64,000 bases of DNA, from the NCBI RefSeq assembly GCF_001428605.1, contig NZ_LMID01000001.1:937372-1001371 (forward strand). The letters run 5' to 3'. A program made the position numbers and the translations under genes. This stretch comes from Sphingomonas sp. Root720. GTDB taxonomy: Bacteria > Pseudomonadota > Alphaproteobacteria > Sphingomonadales > Sphingomonadaceae. Position 1 is the first letter of the stretch. Every line of letters begins with the position of its first letter. A model generated the notes under the pieces. That model was not told where the DNA came from, made no database searches, and was given only the letters and a program-made list of their open reading frames with translations. This document shows, in pieces, positions 41,643 to 51,835 of the stretch.

Positions 41643-42632
41643 CTAGAGCTTCGGCCGGCCGACATCGGGACCCGCCAGGCCCCCCGTCATCTCCAGCATC
41701 CGGTCGAGCGAGCGCTTCGCGGCGATGCGGGTCTGCTCGTCGACCTCGATCTGCGGGGTCAGGTCACGCAGCGCCAGGTAGAGCTTCTCCAGCGTGTTCA
41801 GCGCCATGTACGGGCACATGTTGCAGTTGCAGTTGCCGTCCGCGCCGGGCGCGCCGATGAAGCTCTTGTGCGGCGCCGCCTTCTCCATCTGGTGGATGAT
41901 GTGCGGCTCGGTCGCGACGATGAAGGTCTTCGCCGGATCGTTGAGCACATAGTCGAGGATGCCGCGGGTCGACCCGACATAGTCGGCATGGTCGAGGATA
42001 TGGACCGGGCATTCGGGATGCGCGGCGACCGGCGCGTCGGGATGCTGCGCCTTGAGCTTGAGCAGCTCGGTTTCCGAAAAGGCCTCGTGGACGATGCAGC
42101 TGCCTTCCCAGAGCAGCATGTCGCGGCCCGTCTTGCGCGCGAAGTAACCGCCGAGATGGCGGTCGGGCGCGAAGATGATCTTCTGGTCCTTCGGCAGCTG
42201 CGACAGGATCGTCTCGGCCGAGGAGGAGGTGACGATGATGTCGCTATGCGCCTTCACCGCTGCCGAGCAGTTGATGTAGGTCAGCGCGAGATGGTCGGGA
42301 TGCGCCGCGCGGAAGCGGGCGAACTCTTCGGGAGGGCAGCTGTCCTCGAGGCTGCATCCCGCGTCCATGTCGGGCAGGATCACGGTCTTCTCGGGCGACA
42401 GGATCTTCGCCACCTCGGCCATGAAGCGGACGCCGCAAAAGGCGATCACATCGGCGTCGGTCGCCGCCGCCTTGCGCGACAGGTCCAGGCTGTCGCCGAC
42501 GAAATCGGCGAGATCCTGGATCTCGGGCGTCTGGTAGTAATGCGCCAGGATCACGGCGTTGCGCTCCTTGCGCAGCCGATCGATCTCGGCGCGCAGGTCC
42601 AGGCCGGTCAGGCTCTCCAGCGGGGCGTTCAT
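41643..42632 (-). CDS. nadA: Quinolinate synthase A
   Basis: A 329-aa enzyme that condenses iminoaspartate with dihydroxyacetone phosphate to quinolinate using a [4Fe-4S] cluster. The three cluster Cys regions are visible: [29 protein letters not shown] (family Cys-containing stretch) and [44 protein letters not shown] is the other hallmark. Length is normal. It is followed by nadC and preceded by an MBL gene 25 bp away. Confidence 0.96.
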   Translation of the reverse strand: MNAPLESLTGLDLRAEIDRLRKERNAVILAHYYQTPEIQDLADFVGDSLDLSRKAAATDADVIAFCGVRFMAEVAKILSPEKTVILPDMDAGCSLEDSCPPEEFARFRAAHPDHLALTYINCSAAVKAHSDIIVTSSSAETILSQLPKDQKIIFAPDRHLGGYFARKTGRDMLLWEGSCIVHEAFSETELLKLKAQHPDAPVAAHPECPVHILDHADYVGSTRGILDYVLNDPAKTFIVATEPHIIHQMEKAAPHKSFIGAPGADGNCNCNMCPYMALNTLEKLYLALRDLTPQIEVDEQTRIAAKRSLDRMLEMTGGLAGPDVGRPKL

Positions 42633-42657
42633 GGCGTCTGTTCTCCACGTGCGCGGC

Positions 42658-43518
42658 TCAGGCCGCGAGGCTCCATAGCGTGTCGTCGCGGCGGACGATA
42701 CCGCGTGTCTCGAGGTCGATCAGATGGGCGAGCACCGACAGGCCGGCGGCACCGTGCAGCCGGGGGTCGACCCCGACATACATCTGCTGGACCATGGCCG
42801 GGATCAGCGTCACGTCGCGTTCGAGCAGGCGGAGGATCTGCCCCTCGCGCTGCTTGCGATGACCGATCAGACCGCGCACGAAGCGCTGCGGCCGTTCGAT
42901 CGGGTCGCCATGCGCCGAATAATAGATCGCGTCCTGGTCGCGGCTCTGCAGCCGTTCGAGGCTTTCGAGATAATGGCCCATATTGCCGTCGGGCGGCACG
43001 ACCACGCTGGTCGACCAGCCCATGACATGGTCGCCGGTGAACAGCGCCCCCGCCTCGGGCAGGGCGTAGCAGATATGGTTGGATGTGTGGCCGGGCGTGT
43101 GCACCGCCTGCAGCGTCCAGCCCTCGCCCGCGAGCGTCGCGCCTTCGGCCATCGCTTCGTCGGGGGTATAGTCGCGGTCGAAGGAGGCGTCGGCGCGCGG
43201 CCCGCTGTCGTCGAGCGCGAGCGGCGCGCAGCCGATGATCGGGGCGCCGGTGCGCGCCTTCAGCGCGGCCGCCGCCGGACTATGGTCGCGGTGGGTATGG
43301 GTGCAGACGATCGCGCGCAGTTTCGCATCGCCGATCGCGGCCATGATCGCGTCCACATGCTCGGGCAGGTCCGGGCCCGGATCGATCACCGCCACCTCGC
43401 GCTGGCCGACCAGATAGGTCTGGGTGCCCGTATAGGTGAAGGGGCTGGGATTGCCGGCCAGCAGGCGACGCACCAGGGGATGCTGCATCTGGGCAATGCC
43501 GACGGTCTGTTCGCTCAT
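42658..43518 (-). CDS. MBL-fold metallohydrolase (LACTB2/GloB-like)
   Basis: A 286-aa protein with the zinc-binding signature [11 protein letters not shown] (HxHxDH type) and the later His (TPGHTSNH) and Asp (LFTGDHVMG) ligands. The C-terminal tail ([20 protein letters not shown]) is a winged-helix-like domain seen in LACTB2-type MBL proteins, which act on RNA or thioesters. Substrate unknown. It is 25 bp upstream of nadA on the same strand. Confidence 0.82.
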   Translation of the reverse strand: MSEQTVGIAQMQHPLVRRLLAGNPSPFTYTGTQTYLVGQREVAVIDPGPDLPEHVDAIMAAIGDAKLRAIVCTHTHRDHSPAAAALKARTGAPIIGCAPLALDDSGPRADASFDRDYTPDEAMAEGATLAGEGWTLQAVHTPGHTSNHICYALPEAGALFTGDHVMGWSTSVVVPPDGNMGHYLESLERLQSRDQDAIYYSAHGDPIERPQRFVRGLIGHRKQREGQILRLLERDVTLIPAMVQQMYVGVDPRLHGAAGLSVLAHLIDLETRGIVRRDDTLWSLAA

Positions 43519-43680
43519 GCCGGTCCATGTGGCATCGGCAAGCCCCGATGTGAAGGGCCGGATACGAACCGGTCTACCTCCACCGCCGGGGACTCGCCCG
43601 TCCGCCGCCCGTCTGGCAAGGGCTGGAGCGGATCGAACATGCGTAGTCACGGGTTTCGACGATCGAAGAGAGGACGCATC

Positions 43681-44403
43681 ATGCCCAAGGTCAACGCGCA
43701 ATGGACGGTCGGTCCGCACGGCCCGGTGGAAAGGATCGATGAAGGCCTGGTCACGGTCGCGGGCGAAATCCGCATGCCGCTGGGCAATTTCCCGCGCCGG
43801 ATGGTGGTGGTGGCGCTGGGCGGCGGGCGATCGGCGATATGGAGCGCGATCCCGTTGCGCGAAGCGGAGATGGAGGAGATCGAGGCGCTCGGCGCGCCTG
43901 CCGTCCTGATCGTGCCCGGTGTCGCCCATCGCCTCGATATCGTGGCATGGAAGCGGCGCTATCCCGACGCGGCGATCCTGTGTTCGCCGGGCGCGCGCGA
44001 CGCGGTGGCGGAGGTCGTACCGGTCGATGCAACCCACGACATCCTCGACGATCCCTTGGTCCGCTTCGAAACGGTACCCGGATTCGGCGGCAAGGAAGCC
44101 GCGCTGCTGATCCGCCGCGGCGATCGGGTCACGCTGGTGGTGAACGACATCCTCGCCAATGTCCGTCATCCGCACGGGCTGGGCGCGCTTGTCATGGCCC
44201 GCCTCATGGGGTTCGGCGTCGACCGGCCGAAGATGCCCTGGCTGGGCAAGCGCCTCTTCGTCAAGGATACGAAGGCCGTCGTGTCCGCCTTCCGCGCCTG
44301 GGCCGCCGAACCGGGGCTGGCCCGGATCGTGGTCAGTCACGGCGACGTGATCGCCGACGACCCGCGCGCCGTGCTCGAGCGGGTCGCCGGCGAGCTGGAA
44401 TGA
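43681..44403 (+). CDS. DUF4336-like MBL-related protein
   Basis: A 240-aa protein starting VNAQWTVGPHGPVERIDEGL and resembling DUF4336 proteins, which have a metallo-beta-lactamase-like fold without the usual HxHxDH. The sequence has APAVLIVPGVAHRLDIVAWKRRYPDAAILCSPGARD and ends in a helical region with VVSHGDVI. A GAGAGGA ribosome-binding site precedes ATG 43681. It is divergent from the MBL gene at 43518 and convergent with the DJ-1/PfpI gene. Confidence 0.7.
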   Translation: MPKVNAQWTVGPHGPVERIDEGLVTVAGEIRMPLGNFPRRMVVVALGGGRSAIWSAIPLREAEMEEIEALGAPAVLIVPGVAHRLDIVAWKRRYPDAAILCSPGARDAVAEVVPVDATHDILDDPLVRFETVPGFGGKEAALLIRRGDRVTLVVNDILANVRHPHGLGALVMARLMGFGVDRPKMPWLGKRLFVKDTKAVVSAFRAWAAEPGLARIVVSHGDVIADDPRAVLERVAGELE

Positions 44404-44943
44404 TCAGGCGGCCTCGATCGCCTCGATCAGCGCGCTGTTGAAGGCGGGGATATCGTCGGGCTTCCGGCTGGTGATCAGGTTGCGGTCGACGACGACCTGC
44501 TCGTCGACGACATTGGCGCCGGCATTCTGCAGGTCGGTGCGGATCGACGGCCAGCTCGTCAGCTTGCGGCCCGCGACGACGTCGGCCTCGGCCAGCAGCC
44601 ACGGGCCGTGGCAGATCGCGGCGACCGGCTTGCCCTGCGCGAAGAAGTCGCGGACGATCCTCAGCGCATCCTCCTCCATCCGCATCGTATCGGGATTGGC
44701 GACGCCGCCGGGGATGACCAGCGCGTCATAGTCGCCGGGATCGATGTCGTGGATCGAGGCGTCGGGGCGGATCGTGTCGCCCTTTTCCTGATGCTTCATG
44801 CCCTGGATCGGGTCGCTCTTGTTCGAGGCGAGCGTCACCTGCGCGCCCTTGTCGAGCAGCGCCTGGCGCGGTTCGAACAGCTCGGATTGCTCGAAGCCGT
44901 CGGTGGCGATGATCAGGACGCGGGCGCTGGCGATATCGGTCAT
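44404..44943 (-). CDS. DJ-1/PfpI family protein (type 1 glutamine amidotransferase-like)
   Basis: A 179-aa protein of the DJ-1/PfpI superfamily close to YhbO/PfpI: RVLIIATDGFEQSELFEPRQAL, ALVIPGGVANPDTMR and the nucleophile elbow AAICHGPWLLAEAD with catalytic Cys and His. It ends with TSRKPDDIPAFNSALIEAI. Members act as chaperones, deglycases or proteases in stress responses. It is convergent with the gene at 43681 (stop codons adjoining). Confidence 0.9.
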   Translation of the reverse strand: MTDIASARVLIIATDGFEQSELFEPRQALLDKGAQVTLASNKSDPIQGMKHQEKGDTIRPDASIHDIDPGDYDALVIPGGVANPDTMRMEEDALRIVRDFFAQGKPVAAICHGPWLLAEADVVAGRKLTSWPSIRTDLQNAGANVVDEQVVVDRNLITSRKPDDIPAFNSALIEAIEAA

Positions 44944-45040
44944 GGGATGCTCCTGTAGCGGGGAGCCATCAGAACGGGCGGGCGACCGGCGGCGTTCCTG
45001 CCGTTGCGGTGGAGGAACCTCTTTCGCCGCTCACCCTCCG

Positions 45041-46105
45041 TCAGCGAAGCGCTCCCGCCCCGGCCTTAGCCAGGAACGCCGCGCGCGCCTTGACCGCCTC
45101 GCCGGGGAAGTCGCTGAACAACCCGTCGACGCCATAGCCCAGGAACCGGGCATATTCGGCCGCCGCATCGCCCCGCGCCGCCTGGTCCTCGCCGATCCGG
45201 TCGCCGGCGGGCAGGAAGATGTTCTCGCTGCGGAAGGTCCAGCTGTGGACAAGCAACCCGGCGGCGCGGGCATCCCCGACCAGCGTCGTCGGCGCCCGCG
45301 CCTGCCCGGCGGCGTCGCGCGGCTCGATCAGCAGCTTGTAGGGCCCGATCGCATCGGCATAGCCGGCGATCGCCCTCAGGCCCGGCGGGCTGACCATGTC
45401 CGCGATCGTCATGCCGGTGCCCGCCGCGACCTGGTCGTAGGGCGGCGCCTCGCCGTCGATCAGCTGGACGAGGCGCAGCTTCGTCATGCCGCGCAGCGCC
45501 TTCAGGTTCGTCACCTCGAAGGACTGGATGAACACCGGATCGTCGGCGCGGGTGAAGCCGGCGCGGGCCAGCGCGTCGACGACCGCCCTCTCCATCGGCT
45601 TGCCGATCGACTGGAAATAGGACGGATGCTTGGTCTCGGGATAGATGCCCAGCCGGCGCGGCGTCGCGCGGACCAGCGCCAGCGCCTCGTCGAAGGACGC
45701 TATCCGCTCCTCCAGCCAGCCGGCATTGGCGGGGCGGATCTGCGGCAGCCGCTCGCGCGCGTGCAGCGTCTTCAGTTCGGCGAGGGTGAAGTCCTCGGTG
45801 AACCAGCCGACCGTCTCATGGCCGTCGATCGTCTTGCTGGTGCGACGATCGGCGAACTCGGGATGATCGGCGACGTCGGTCGTGTCGGCGATGTTGTTCT
45901 CGTGGCGGATGACGAGGACATCGTCCTTCGTCATCACCAGGTCGGGCTCGATGAAATCGGCGCCCTGCTCGATCGCGCGCCTGTAGGCGGCGAGCGTATG
46001 CTCGGGGCGCTCGCCCGACGCGCCGCGATGGGCGATGACGACAGGCTGGGCCAGGGCCGCGCCGGCCATGCTCACGGTCAGGACGAAGGCGAGGAGACGG
46101 CCCAC
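45041..46105 (-). CDS. glpQ: Periplasmic glycerophosphodiester phosphodiesterase
   Basis: A 354-aa enzyme hydrolysing glycerophosphodiesters. A signal peptide (MGRLLAFVLTVSMAGAALA) is followed by the GDPD signature VIAHRGASGERPEHTLAAYRRAIEQGADFIEPDLVMTKD with the catalytic HRG and Glu-x-Asp. Later come HEN, YPETKHP (metal Glu) and the end GVDGLFSDFPGEAV. Size matches periplasmic GlpQ. It is the last gene of the group from leuC to grxD. Confidence 0.92.
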   Translation of the reverse strand: MGRLLAFVLTVSMAGAALAQPVVIAHRGASGERPEHTLAAYRRAIEQGADFIEPDLVMTKDDVLVIRHENNIADTTDVADHPEFADRRTSKTIDGHETVGWFTEDFTLAELKTLHARERLPQIRPANAGWLEERIASFDEALALVRATPRRLGIYPETKHPSYFQSIGKPMERAVVDALARAGFTRADDPVFIQSFEVTNLKALRGMTKLRLVQLIDGEAPPYDQVAAGTGMTIADMVSPPGLRAIAGYADAIGPYKLLIEPRDAAGQARAPTTLVGDARAAGLLVHSWTFRSENIFLPAGDRIGEDQAARGDAAAEYARFLGYGVDGLFSDFPGEAVKARAAFLAKAGAGALR

Positions 46106-46114
46106 CCGCCGCCG

Positions 46115-46444
46115 TCAGGCGTGGGCGATACCGCTCTGTTCGAGCAGGTCGAGCAGCTCGCCGGCCTCGTACATCTCCATCATGATGTCCGATCCCCCGA
46201 CGAATTCGCCCTTCACATAGAGCTGCGGGATGGTCGGCCAGTCGGAGAATTCCTTGATGCCGGCGCGGATACCCGGATCCTGGAGCACGTCGACTGTCGC
46301 ATATTCGACGCCGAGATGGTCGAGGATCGCGATCGCGCGGCTGGAGAAGCCGCACTGCGGGAAGAGCGGCGTGCCCTTCATGAACAGCAGAACGCCGGCG
46401 GAATTGACCGCGGTCGCAATGCGCGCCTGAACGTCGTCACTCAT
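46115..46444 (-). CDS. grxD: Monothiol glutaredoxin Grx4/GrxD
   Basis: A 109-aa glutaredoxin of the CGFS type (here PQCGFSSRA), involved in Fe-S cluster transfer. Conserved phrases: GVLLFMKGTPLFPQCGFS, YATVDVLQDPGIRAGIKEFSDWPTIPQLYVKGEFVGGSDIMMEM. The ATG at 46444 follows GAGGAG. It is adjacent to bolA, its known partner. Confidence 0.95.
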   Translation of the reverse strand: MSDDVQARIATAVNSAGVLLFMKGTPLFPQCGFSSRAIAILDHLGVEYATVDVLQDPGIRAGIKEFSDWPTIPQLYVKGEFVGGSDIMMEMYEAGELLDLLEQSGIAHA

Positions 46445-46455
46445 CTCTTGGCTCC

Positions 46456-46689
46456 TCAATCGGGCGTCGCGGTCGACAGCTGGAGCGCGTGCAGCACCCC
46501 ACCCATCCGTCCGCCCAAAGCATCATAGACCAGCCGCTGCTGCTTGACCCGGTTCAGCCCGCGAAAGCTCTCGCTCACCACGCGCGCGGCATAATGATCG
46601 CCGTCGCCGGCAAGGTCGGTGATCTCGACCCGCGCATCGGGCAGCGCGGCCTTGATCATCGCCTCGATGTCGGTGGCGGCCATCGGCAT
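46456..46689 (-). CDS. bolA: BolA-family protein
   Basis: A 77-aa BolA/IbaG-type protein: ALPDARVEITDLAGDGDHYAARVVSESFRGLNRVKQQRLVYDALG. BolA proteins with a CGFS glutaredoxin form Fe-S-binding heterodimers; grxD follows 12 bases downstream. An alternative ATG at 46683 would remove two residues. Confidence 0.92.
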   Translation of the reverse strand: MPMAATDIEAMIKAALPDARVEITDLAGDGDHYAARVVSESFRGLNRVKQQRLVYDALGGRMGGVLHALQLSTATPD

Positions 46690-46692
46690 GGC

Positions 46693-47016
46693 TTACTTGC
46701 CTTCCATCAGCTGGCGGCGCGCCTCGACCGTCTTCGCCTCGAGCGCGGCGCGGATGCGCGCGTCGTCGATGTCGACGCCGGCCGAGGTCAGGTCGCCGAG
46801 CAGCTTGCGGATAACGTCCTCGTCGCCCGCTTCCTCGAAATCGGCCTGGACGACCGACTTCGAATAGCTGTCGGTTTCCTCGGCGGTGAGCTTCATCAGC
46901 CCCGCCGCCCATTGACCGACCAGGCGGTTGCGGCGCGCGGTGATGCGGAACGCCATCTCCTGATCGTGGGCGAACTTGTTCTCGAAGGCCTGTTCGCGAT
47001 CGTCGAAGGTCGTCAT
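46693..47016 (-). CDS. DUF1476 (F1-ATPase zeta inhibitor) protein
   Basis: A 107-aa helical protein of DUF1476, known in alphaproteobacteria as the zeta subunit that inhibits F1FO-ATPase: TTFDDREQAFENKFAHDQEMAFRITARRNRLVGQWAA and the typical DEDVIRKLLGDL. The inhibitory N-terminal helix is present. It lies between leuD (85 bp) and bolA (3 bp). Confidence 0.9.
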   Translation of the reverse strand: MTTFDDREQAFENKFAHDQEMAFRITARRNRLVGQWAAGLMKLTAEETDSYSKSVVQADFEEAGDEDVIRKLLGDLTSAGVDIDDARIRAALEAKTVEARRQLMEGK

Positions 47017-47101
47017 TATATCCCCTGTCCGCCGGTAGAGTGGATTTCAGATAGGCATCGCCGTCGGCCTGCGCAACAGCGCAGACGTGGAAGATGCGCG
47101 A

Positions 47102-47680
47102 TCAAAGCCACGGCCGCTCCGCGGTCATCCGGCTTTCGAAGGCGGCGATGGCCGGGCCGCGCTCCAGGGTCATCCCGACCTCGTCGAGCCCGTTGAGCAG
47201 GCAATGCTTGCGGAACGGATCGATCTCGAAGCGGAAGCGGTCCTGGAAGGGCGTGGTGACCGTCTGGCTCTCCAGGTCGATGCTGATCGGATGCGTCTTG
47301 ACGACCTCGAGCAGCCGGTCGACCGCCGCCTGCGGCAGGACGACCGTGAGGATGCCGTTCTTGAAGGCGTTGCCCGAGAAGATGTCGGAGAAGCTCGGCG
47401 CGATCACCGCGTCGATGCCGAGGTCGCCGAGCGCCCAGGCGGCGTGCTCGCGGCTCGACCCGCAGCCGAAATTGTCGCCCGCGACAAGGATGTTCGCGCC
47501 CGCATATTCGGGATCGTCGAAGACGTTACCCGGCTGCGCGCGGATCGTCTCGAACGCACCGCGGCCGAGGCCCTTGCGGGTGATCGTCTTCAGATAGACC
47601 GCCGGGATGATCACGTCGGTATCGACATTCTTCAGGCCGAGCGGGAAGGCGCGGCCTTCGATCTCGCGGATCGGCTTCAT
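47102..47680 (-). CDS. leuD: 3-isopropylmalate dehydratase small subunit
   Basis: A 192-aa small subunit of isopropylmalate isomerase (leucine pathway). It contains [37 protein letters not shown] and [13 protein letters not shown], all family hallmarks. The ATG at 47680 is seven bases after GGAG and overlaps the stop of the MBL gene. It works with LeuC, which is two genes upstream. Confidence 0.95.
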   Translation of the reverse strand: MKPIREIEGRAFPLGLKNVDTDVIIPAVYLKTITRKGLGRGAFETIRAQPGNVFDDPEYAGANILVAGDNFGCGSSREHAAWALGDLGIDAVIAPSFSDIFSGNAFKNGILTVVLPQAAVDRLLEVVKTHPISIDLESQTVTTPFQDRFRFEIDPFRKHCLLNGLDEVGMTLERGPAIAAFESRMTAERPWL

Positions 47681-48504
47681 CATTCGGCTCCTTGCGGAAA
47701 AGCGGGCAGCTTGCCGACGTCGCGCGGGTCGTGCTGGAGGACCGACACCGCCTTCAGCGACGCGCCGAGCTTGCGGAAGCGATCCATCGCGGCCAGCGAA
47801 TCGGCGCGGTCGGTGTTGAAGGTCGGGATGCCGTCGCTGTCCAGATTCTCGTGGAAATGGGCGACGTCGCCCGACAGCAGCACCGCTCCGGTCTTGGGCA
47901 GGCGCACGAGCAGGCCGTGATGGCCGGGGGTGTGGCCGGGCAGGCTGACCATCACCACGCTGCCGTCGCCGAACAGGTCCTTGTCGCCCTCGACCGCCTC
48001 GACCTTGGCGCCCTCGCCCAGCCAGGGCGCGATCGGCTTGCCGATGCCGTCCTTGTCGGCGCGCGCGGCCTTCAGGTCGCCCGCGCCGATGACCAGCTTC
48101 GCCTTCGGGAAACTGGCCGCCTGGCCGGTATGGTCGAAATGATAATGGCTGATGCCGATCAGCCCGATCTGCTGGGGCTTGATGCCGAGTTCGGCAAGCT
48201 GATCGACGATCGTCCGGTTCAGCGAGGGACTGATCGGCTGGGTCGTGTCGGTCTTCGCGCCGATCATCGCGGCGGGCACGCCCGTGTCCCACAGCATATA
48301 GGCGTCGCCGTCCTTGATCAGGTAGCAGCTGCCGACCAGGTCGCGGGTCTGCCCGCCATAGGCCTGGGTGTCCGAGAATATGTTGAGCTGGTTGACGCGG
48401 AAATGGCCGCAGTCGAGCCGCCACAGCTTGTCGACCGTGCCCGGCGCCGCCTGCGCCGCGGATCCCATCAGCAGGGCCGCCGTCAGGGCGATCAGCCGCT
48501 TCAT
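47680..48504 (-). CDS. Secreted MBL-fold lactonase-like protein between leuC and leuD
   Basis: A 274-aa protein with signal peptide [19 protein letters not shown]. The zinc site [11 protein letters not shown] (HxHxDH), the distal His PGHTPGHHG and LLSGDVAHF define an active-type metallo-beta-lactamase fold. It resembles N-acyl-homoserine-lactone lactonases (AttM/AiiA-like) by family layout. The ATG overlaps the leuC stop (ATGA), and its own stop overlaps leuD, so all three are translationally coupled. Its substrate is not known. Confidence 0.85.
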   Translation of the reverse strand: MKRLIALTAALLMGSAAQAAPGTVDKLWRLDCGHFRVNQLNIFSDTQAYGGQTRDLVGSCYLIKDGDAYMLWDTGVPAAMIGAKTDTTQPISPSLNRTIVDQLAELGIKPQQIGLIGISHYHFDHTGQAASFPKAKLVIGAGDLKAARADKDGIGKPIAPWLGEGAKVEAVEGDKDLFGDGSVVMVSLPGHTPGHHGLLVRLPKTGAVLLSGDVAHFHENLDSDGIPTFNTDRADSLAAMDRFRKLGASLKAVSVLQHDPRDVGKLPAFPQGAE

Positions 48505-49940
48505 GCCGCCGGCTCCAGTTCGCGCACGTCGGTCAGATGGCCGGTCACCGCCGCCGCCGCCGCCATCGCCGGCGAGACGAGATGGGTGCGCGCGCCGGGG
48601 CCCTGCCGGCCGACGAAGTTGCGGTTCGAGGTCGAGGCGCAGCGTTCCCCGGGCGGCACCTTGTCCGGGTTCATCGCCAGGCACATCGAGCAGCCCGGCT
48701 CGCGCCATTCGAAGCCGGCCTCGACGAAGATCCGGTCGAGCCCTTCCTCCTCCGCCTGCCGCTTGACCAGGCCGGAGCCCGGCACGATCAGCGCCTGCCG
48801 GACGTTCGCGGCGACCTTGCGGCCTTTCACCACCGCCGCGGCGGCACGCAGGTCCTCGATGCGGCTGTTGGTGCAGCTGCCGATGAAGATATTGTCGACC
48901 GCGACGTCCTGCATCCGGGTGCCCGGGGCCAGGCCCATATAGTCGAGCGACTTCTGCGCGGCGACCTGCTTCGACGGATCGGCGAAGCTCTTCGGGTCGG
49001 GCACGACGCCGGTGATCGGGACGATATCCTCGGGGCTGGTGCCCCAGGTCAGGCACGGCGCGATATCGGCGGCGTCGATGGTCACCACCTTGTCGTAGCT
49101 GGCGCCCGGATCGGTCGGCAGAGTCTTCCACCAGGCGACGGCCTTGTCCCATTCGGCACCCGCCGGCGCCATCGGCCGGCCGTGCACATAGGCGAAGGTC
49201 TTCTCGTCGGGTGCGATCAGGCCGGCGCGGGCGCCGCCCTCGATCGACATGTTGCAGACGGTCAGCCGTCCCTCGACCGACATCTCGCGGAAGACGTTGC
49301 CGGTATATTCGATGACATAGCCGGTGCCCCCGGCCGCGCCGATCACGCCGATGATATGGAGGATGACGTCCTTGGGCGAGACGCCCTGGCCCAGCGTGCC
49401 GTCGACCCGCACTTCCATCGTCTTCGACGGAGCGAGCAGCAGCGTCTGCGTCGCCATGACATGCTCGATCTCCGACGTGCCGATGCCGAAGGCCAGCGCG
49501 CCGAGGCCGCCATGCGCCGCGGTATGGCTGTCGCCGCAGACGATCGTCGTGCCGGGCTGCGAGAAGCCCTGTTCGGGTCCCACGACATGGACGATGCCCT
49601 GCTCGGGGGCGACCGCGTCGATATAGGGCACTCCGAACTCGGGCGCGTTGCGCTCGAGCGCGGCCAGCTGCCCGGCCGATTCCACGTCGGCGATCGGCAG
49701 GCGCCTGCCCTCCGCGTCGCGGCGCGCGGTCGTCGGAAGATTGTGGTCCGGCACCGCGAGGGTGAGGTCGGGCCGCCGCAGCTTGCGGCCGGCGACGCGC
49801 AGCGCCTCGAAGGCCTGCGGGCTGGTGACCTCGTGGACGAGGTGGCGGTCGATGTAGATCAGGCAGGTGCCGTCGTCGCGACGTTCGACGACATGCGCGT
49901 CCCAGATCTTCTCGTACAGGGTGCGGGGCTTGCTGGACAT
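48501..49940 (-). CDS. leuC: 3-isopropylmalate dehydratase large subunit
   Basis: A 479-aa large subunit of isopropylmalate isomerase, an aconitase-family [4Fe-4S] enzyme. Hallmarks are [62 protein letters not shown] and [13 protein letters not shown] with the cluster Cys residues. The start at 49940 gives the usual N-terminus [14 protein letters not shown]. It is the first gene of the leu operon. Confidence 0.96.
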   Translation of the reverse strand: MSSKPRTLYEKIWDAHVVERRDDGTCLIYIDRHLVHEVTSPQAFEALRVAGRKLRRPDLTLAVPDHNLPTTARRDAEGRRLPIADVESAGQLAALERNAPEFGVPYIDAVAPEQGIVHVVGPEQGFSQPGTTIVCGDSHTAAHGGLGALAFGIGTSEIEHVMATQTLLLAPSKTMEVRVDGTLGQGVSPKDVILHIIGVIGAAGGTGYVIEYTGNVFREMSVEGRLTVCNMSIEGGARAGLIAPDEKTFAYVHGRPMAPAGAEWDKAVAWWKTLPTDPGASYDKVVTIDAADIAPCLTWGTSPEDIVPITGVVPDPKSFADPSKQVAAQKSLDYMGLAPGTRMQDVAVDNIFIGSCTNSRIEDLRAAAAVVKGRKVAANVRQALIVPGSGLVKRQAEEEGLDRIFVEAGFEWREPGCSMCLAMNPDKVPPGERCASTSNRNFVGRQGPGARTHLVSPAMAAAAAVTGHLTDVRELEPAA

Positions 49941-50086
49941 GGCCGCCGCTCTACCCAACGTGTCGGCAAAGTCAAAGCAGAGTGAGAAGGCGGGATGAAA
50001 GCTGGGCTTGTGCCCCTCTCACCGTCATGTCGGCGAAAACCTCAATCTCCCGTCTTCCGCTGCGATGGAGACAGGTCGGTGCCGGC

Positions 50087-51421
50087 CTATTTCTCCAGCT
50101 CCATCCAGTCCTTGAACGGCTGGTTGTAAAGCATGTCCATCACCTCCAGCTGCATGCCGGTCGGCTCGACCGCGGTCGAGTTCCACAGCATGCCGACGCC
50201 GGCCTTCAGCAGCGGATCGAACAGGATCAGCGAGCGATAGCCGTCGACGGCGCCGCGATGGCCGATCACCTGCCGGCCCTGATAATGCCAGATCCGCCAG
50301 CCCAGCCCGTAGGACGCCTCCTTGAGCGACTGGTCGAGCTCACGCTGACGATGGATCGAGAAGGTGCGGATGCGCGGGCTGTGGACCTCGCGCAGCACCT
50401 GCTTCGACACGACGCGCGGCGCGCCGCCCATCTGCGCGCGCATCCAGATGCCGAGGTCGATGATCGAGGAGTTGATCCCGCCCGCCGCCGGCGTCCGGTA
50501 ATAGGCGTCTGCGACCTTCAGCTCGCGCCGCCCGCTGTGCGGGCGGGCCCAGCTGGGCGAAGATTCCAGCCCCTCGCGGGTCGTCGTCGCCGACTGCATG
50601 CCGAGCGGCCCGAACAGTTCCTGCTGGACGAGCGCGGCATAGCTCTTGTGGCCGGCATGCTCGGCCGCCTCGCTCGCCGCGTCATAGGCGATGTTCTGGT
50701 AGCTGTAGCATTTGCCCGGCGGGCAGAGCAGCGGGATCTGGTTGAGACGGCCGCGGATCTCCTTGGGATCGCGGCCGTCCTCGAGGTCCCGGTCATAGGC
50801 GTTCTTCCAGATGCCCAGGCTCTGCGACAGGAGATTGTCGATCGTCGCGACGTCCTGCGCATTCTCGGGCAGCTTGAGCGAGGGCGCCCAGCGCGACACC
50901 GGGTCGCGCAGCGACAGCTTCTTCTCTTCGGCCATCTTCGTGAGCAGCGTCGCCGCCACGCCCTTGGACACCGATGCCCAGCGGAACACGGTGTGCGCGT
51001 CGACCGGCTTGCCCTCGGCGCCGTCGGTCGTCACCCCATAGCCCTTGGCGAAGCTGATCTCGCCATTCTCGATCGTCACGATCGCGACGCCGACCACCGA
51101 CTTCTCGGCCGCGAGCATCTTCATGCGGCGGTCGAGACGGCCATAGTCGATGCGGCGCGGCCCGGCCTTGCTGATACCGATGCGGCTGAGGTCGACCGAC
51201 AGCCGTTCCGCGCCCGGCCTCGGCGCATCCTGGGCCGCGCGGCGCAGGTAGAAGCCGCCCGCCGCGACGAACGCGATCAGGACCGCGACCAGCACGACGG
51301 CGGCGATGACAAGGCCATGTTCGATCTGGACGACGGTCGAGACCTGCGGCTCGCGCGCCGCACGCGGATCGGGCTTGGGGCCGGGCTTCGGATCGGACTT
51401 CGGAGATGGGTCGGGATTCAC
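50087..51421 (-). CDS. Serine beta-lactamase-family (class C-like) membrane-anchored hydrolase
   Basis: A 444-aa protein. A Pro/Lys-rich N-terminal tail precedes a transmembrane helix (about residues 33-58), and the hydrolase domain is outside. The catalytic SxxK is ASVSKG (about residue 150) and the YxN motif is CYSYQNIAYD (about 210). The terminal WNSTAVEP region is near a third motif. It is probably a penicillin-binding-protein-like esterase or D-peptidase rather than a resistance enzyme. Confidence 0.85.
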   Translation of the reverse strand: MNPDPSPKSDPKPGPKPDPRAAREPQVSTVVQIEHGLVIAAVVLVAVLIAFVAAGGFYLRRAAQDAPRPGAERLSVDLSRIGISKAGPRRIDYGRLDRRMKMLAAEKSVVGVAIVTIENGEISFAKGYGVTTDGAEGKPVDAHTVFRWASVSKGVAATLLTKMAEEKKLSLRDPVSRWAPSLKLPENAQDVATIDNLLSQSLGIWKNAYDRDLEDGRDPKEIRGRLNQIPLLCPPGKCYSYQNIAYDAASEAAEHAGHKSYAALVQQELFGPLGMQSATTTREGLESSPSWARPHSGRRELKVADAYYRTPAAGGINSSIIDLGIWMRAQMGGAPRVVSKQVLREVHSPRIRTFSIHRQRELDQSLKEASYGLGWRIWHYQGRQVIGHRGAVDGYRSLILFDPLLKAGVGMLWNSTAVEPTGMQLEVMDMLYNQPFKDWMELEK

Positions 51422-51835
51422 GGCAGGGATCGAACCAGCAGACAGGAGGGACGGCAGCCATAGCAGCTCGGACGGCGAACGCCCGAACCCCCGACGGCTG
51501 CTCGCCCCATGCCATGCACCATCCGGCGCGGCGCCGGAAGTCTCCCCGGCGGCAAAAATATTCCGCGGGGCGAAGGATCGCCGGCGCGACGCCTTCGGCC
51601 ATCATTGTCCTTGCCCTTCAACGGGATCGGTCCAGCGCCTGTCGGCCGCGACGAGCCGCCCTCCGGCGGCGCCTCCATCGCCAATTTTATGTTGCATTGC
51701 AGCAATATACGCGAAAATGCGCGCCATTATTGCCACAACCGCATGGCAATGTAGGGGCGCATGGAGCCACCTATGCTTTCGGGGCGTTGACCTTCGGCCA
51801 AGCTTTGGCCAATCACCACCCCACAGGAGACGGGA
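51422..51835. other. Intergenic stretch upstream of two divergent genes
   Basis: The stretch serves as upstream region for the beta-lactamase gene (minus) and the ABM gene (plus). It holds GC-rich imperfect palindromes near 51525-51560 and an AT-richer stretch at 51680-51720 that is the likeliest promoter area of the ABM gene. A GGAG lies about eight bases before ATG 51836. No gene is evident. Confidence 0.45.

Noticed and set aside
42724-44403. Long plus-strand open frame spanning the MBL gene and the DUF4336-like gene
   Set aside because: The first part is the antisense of the MBL gene; only the part from 43681 is a real gene with a ribosome-binding site.
48537-49985. Long plus-strand open frame opposite leuC
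   Set aside because: Exact antisense of a well conserved leuC gene.
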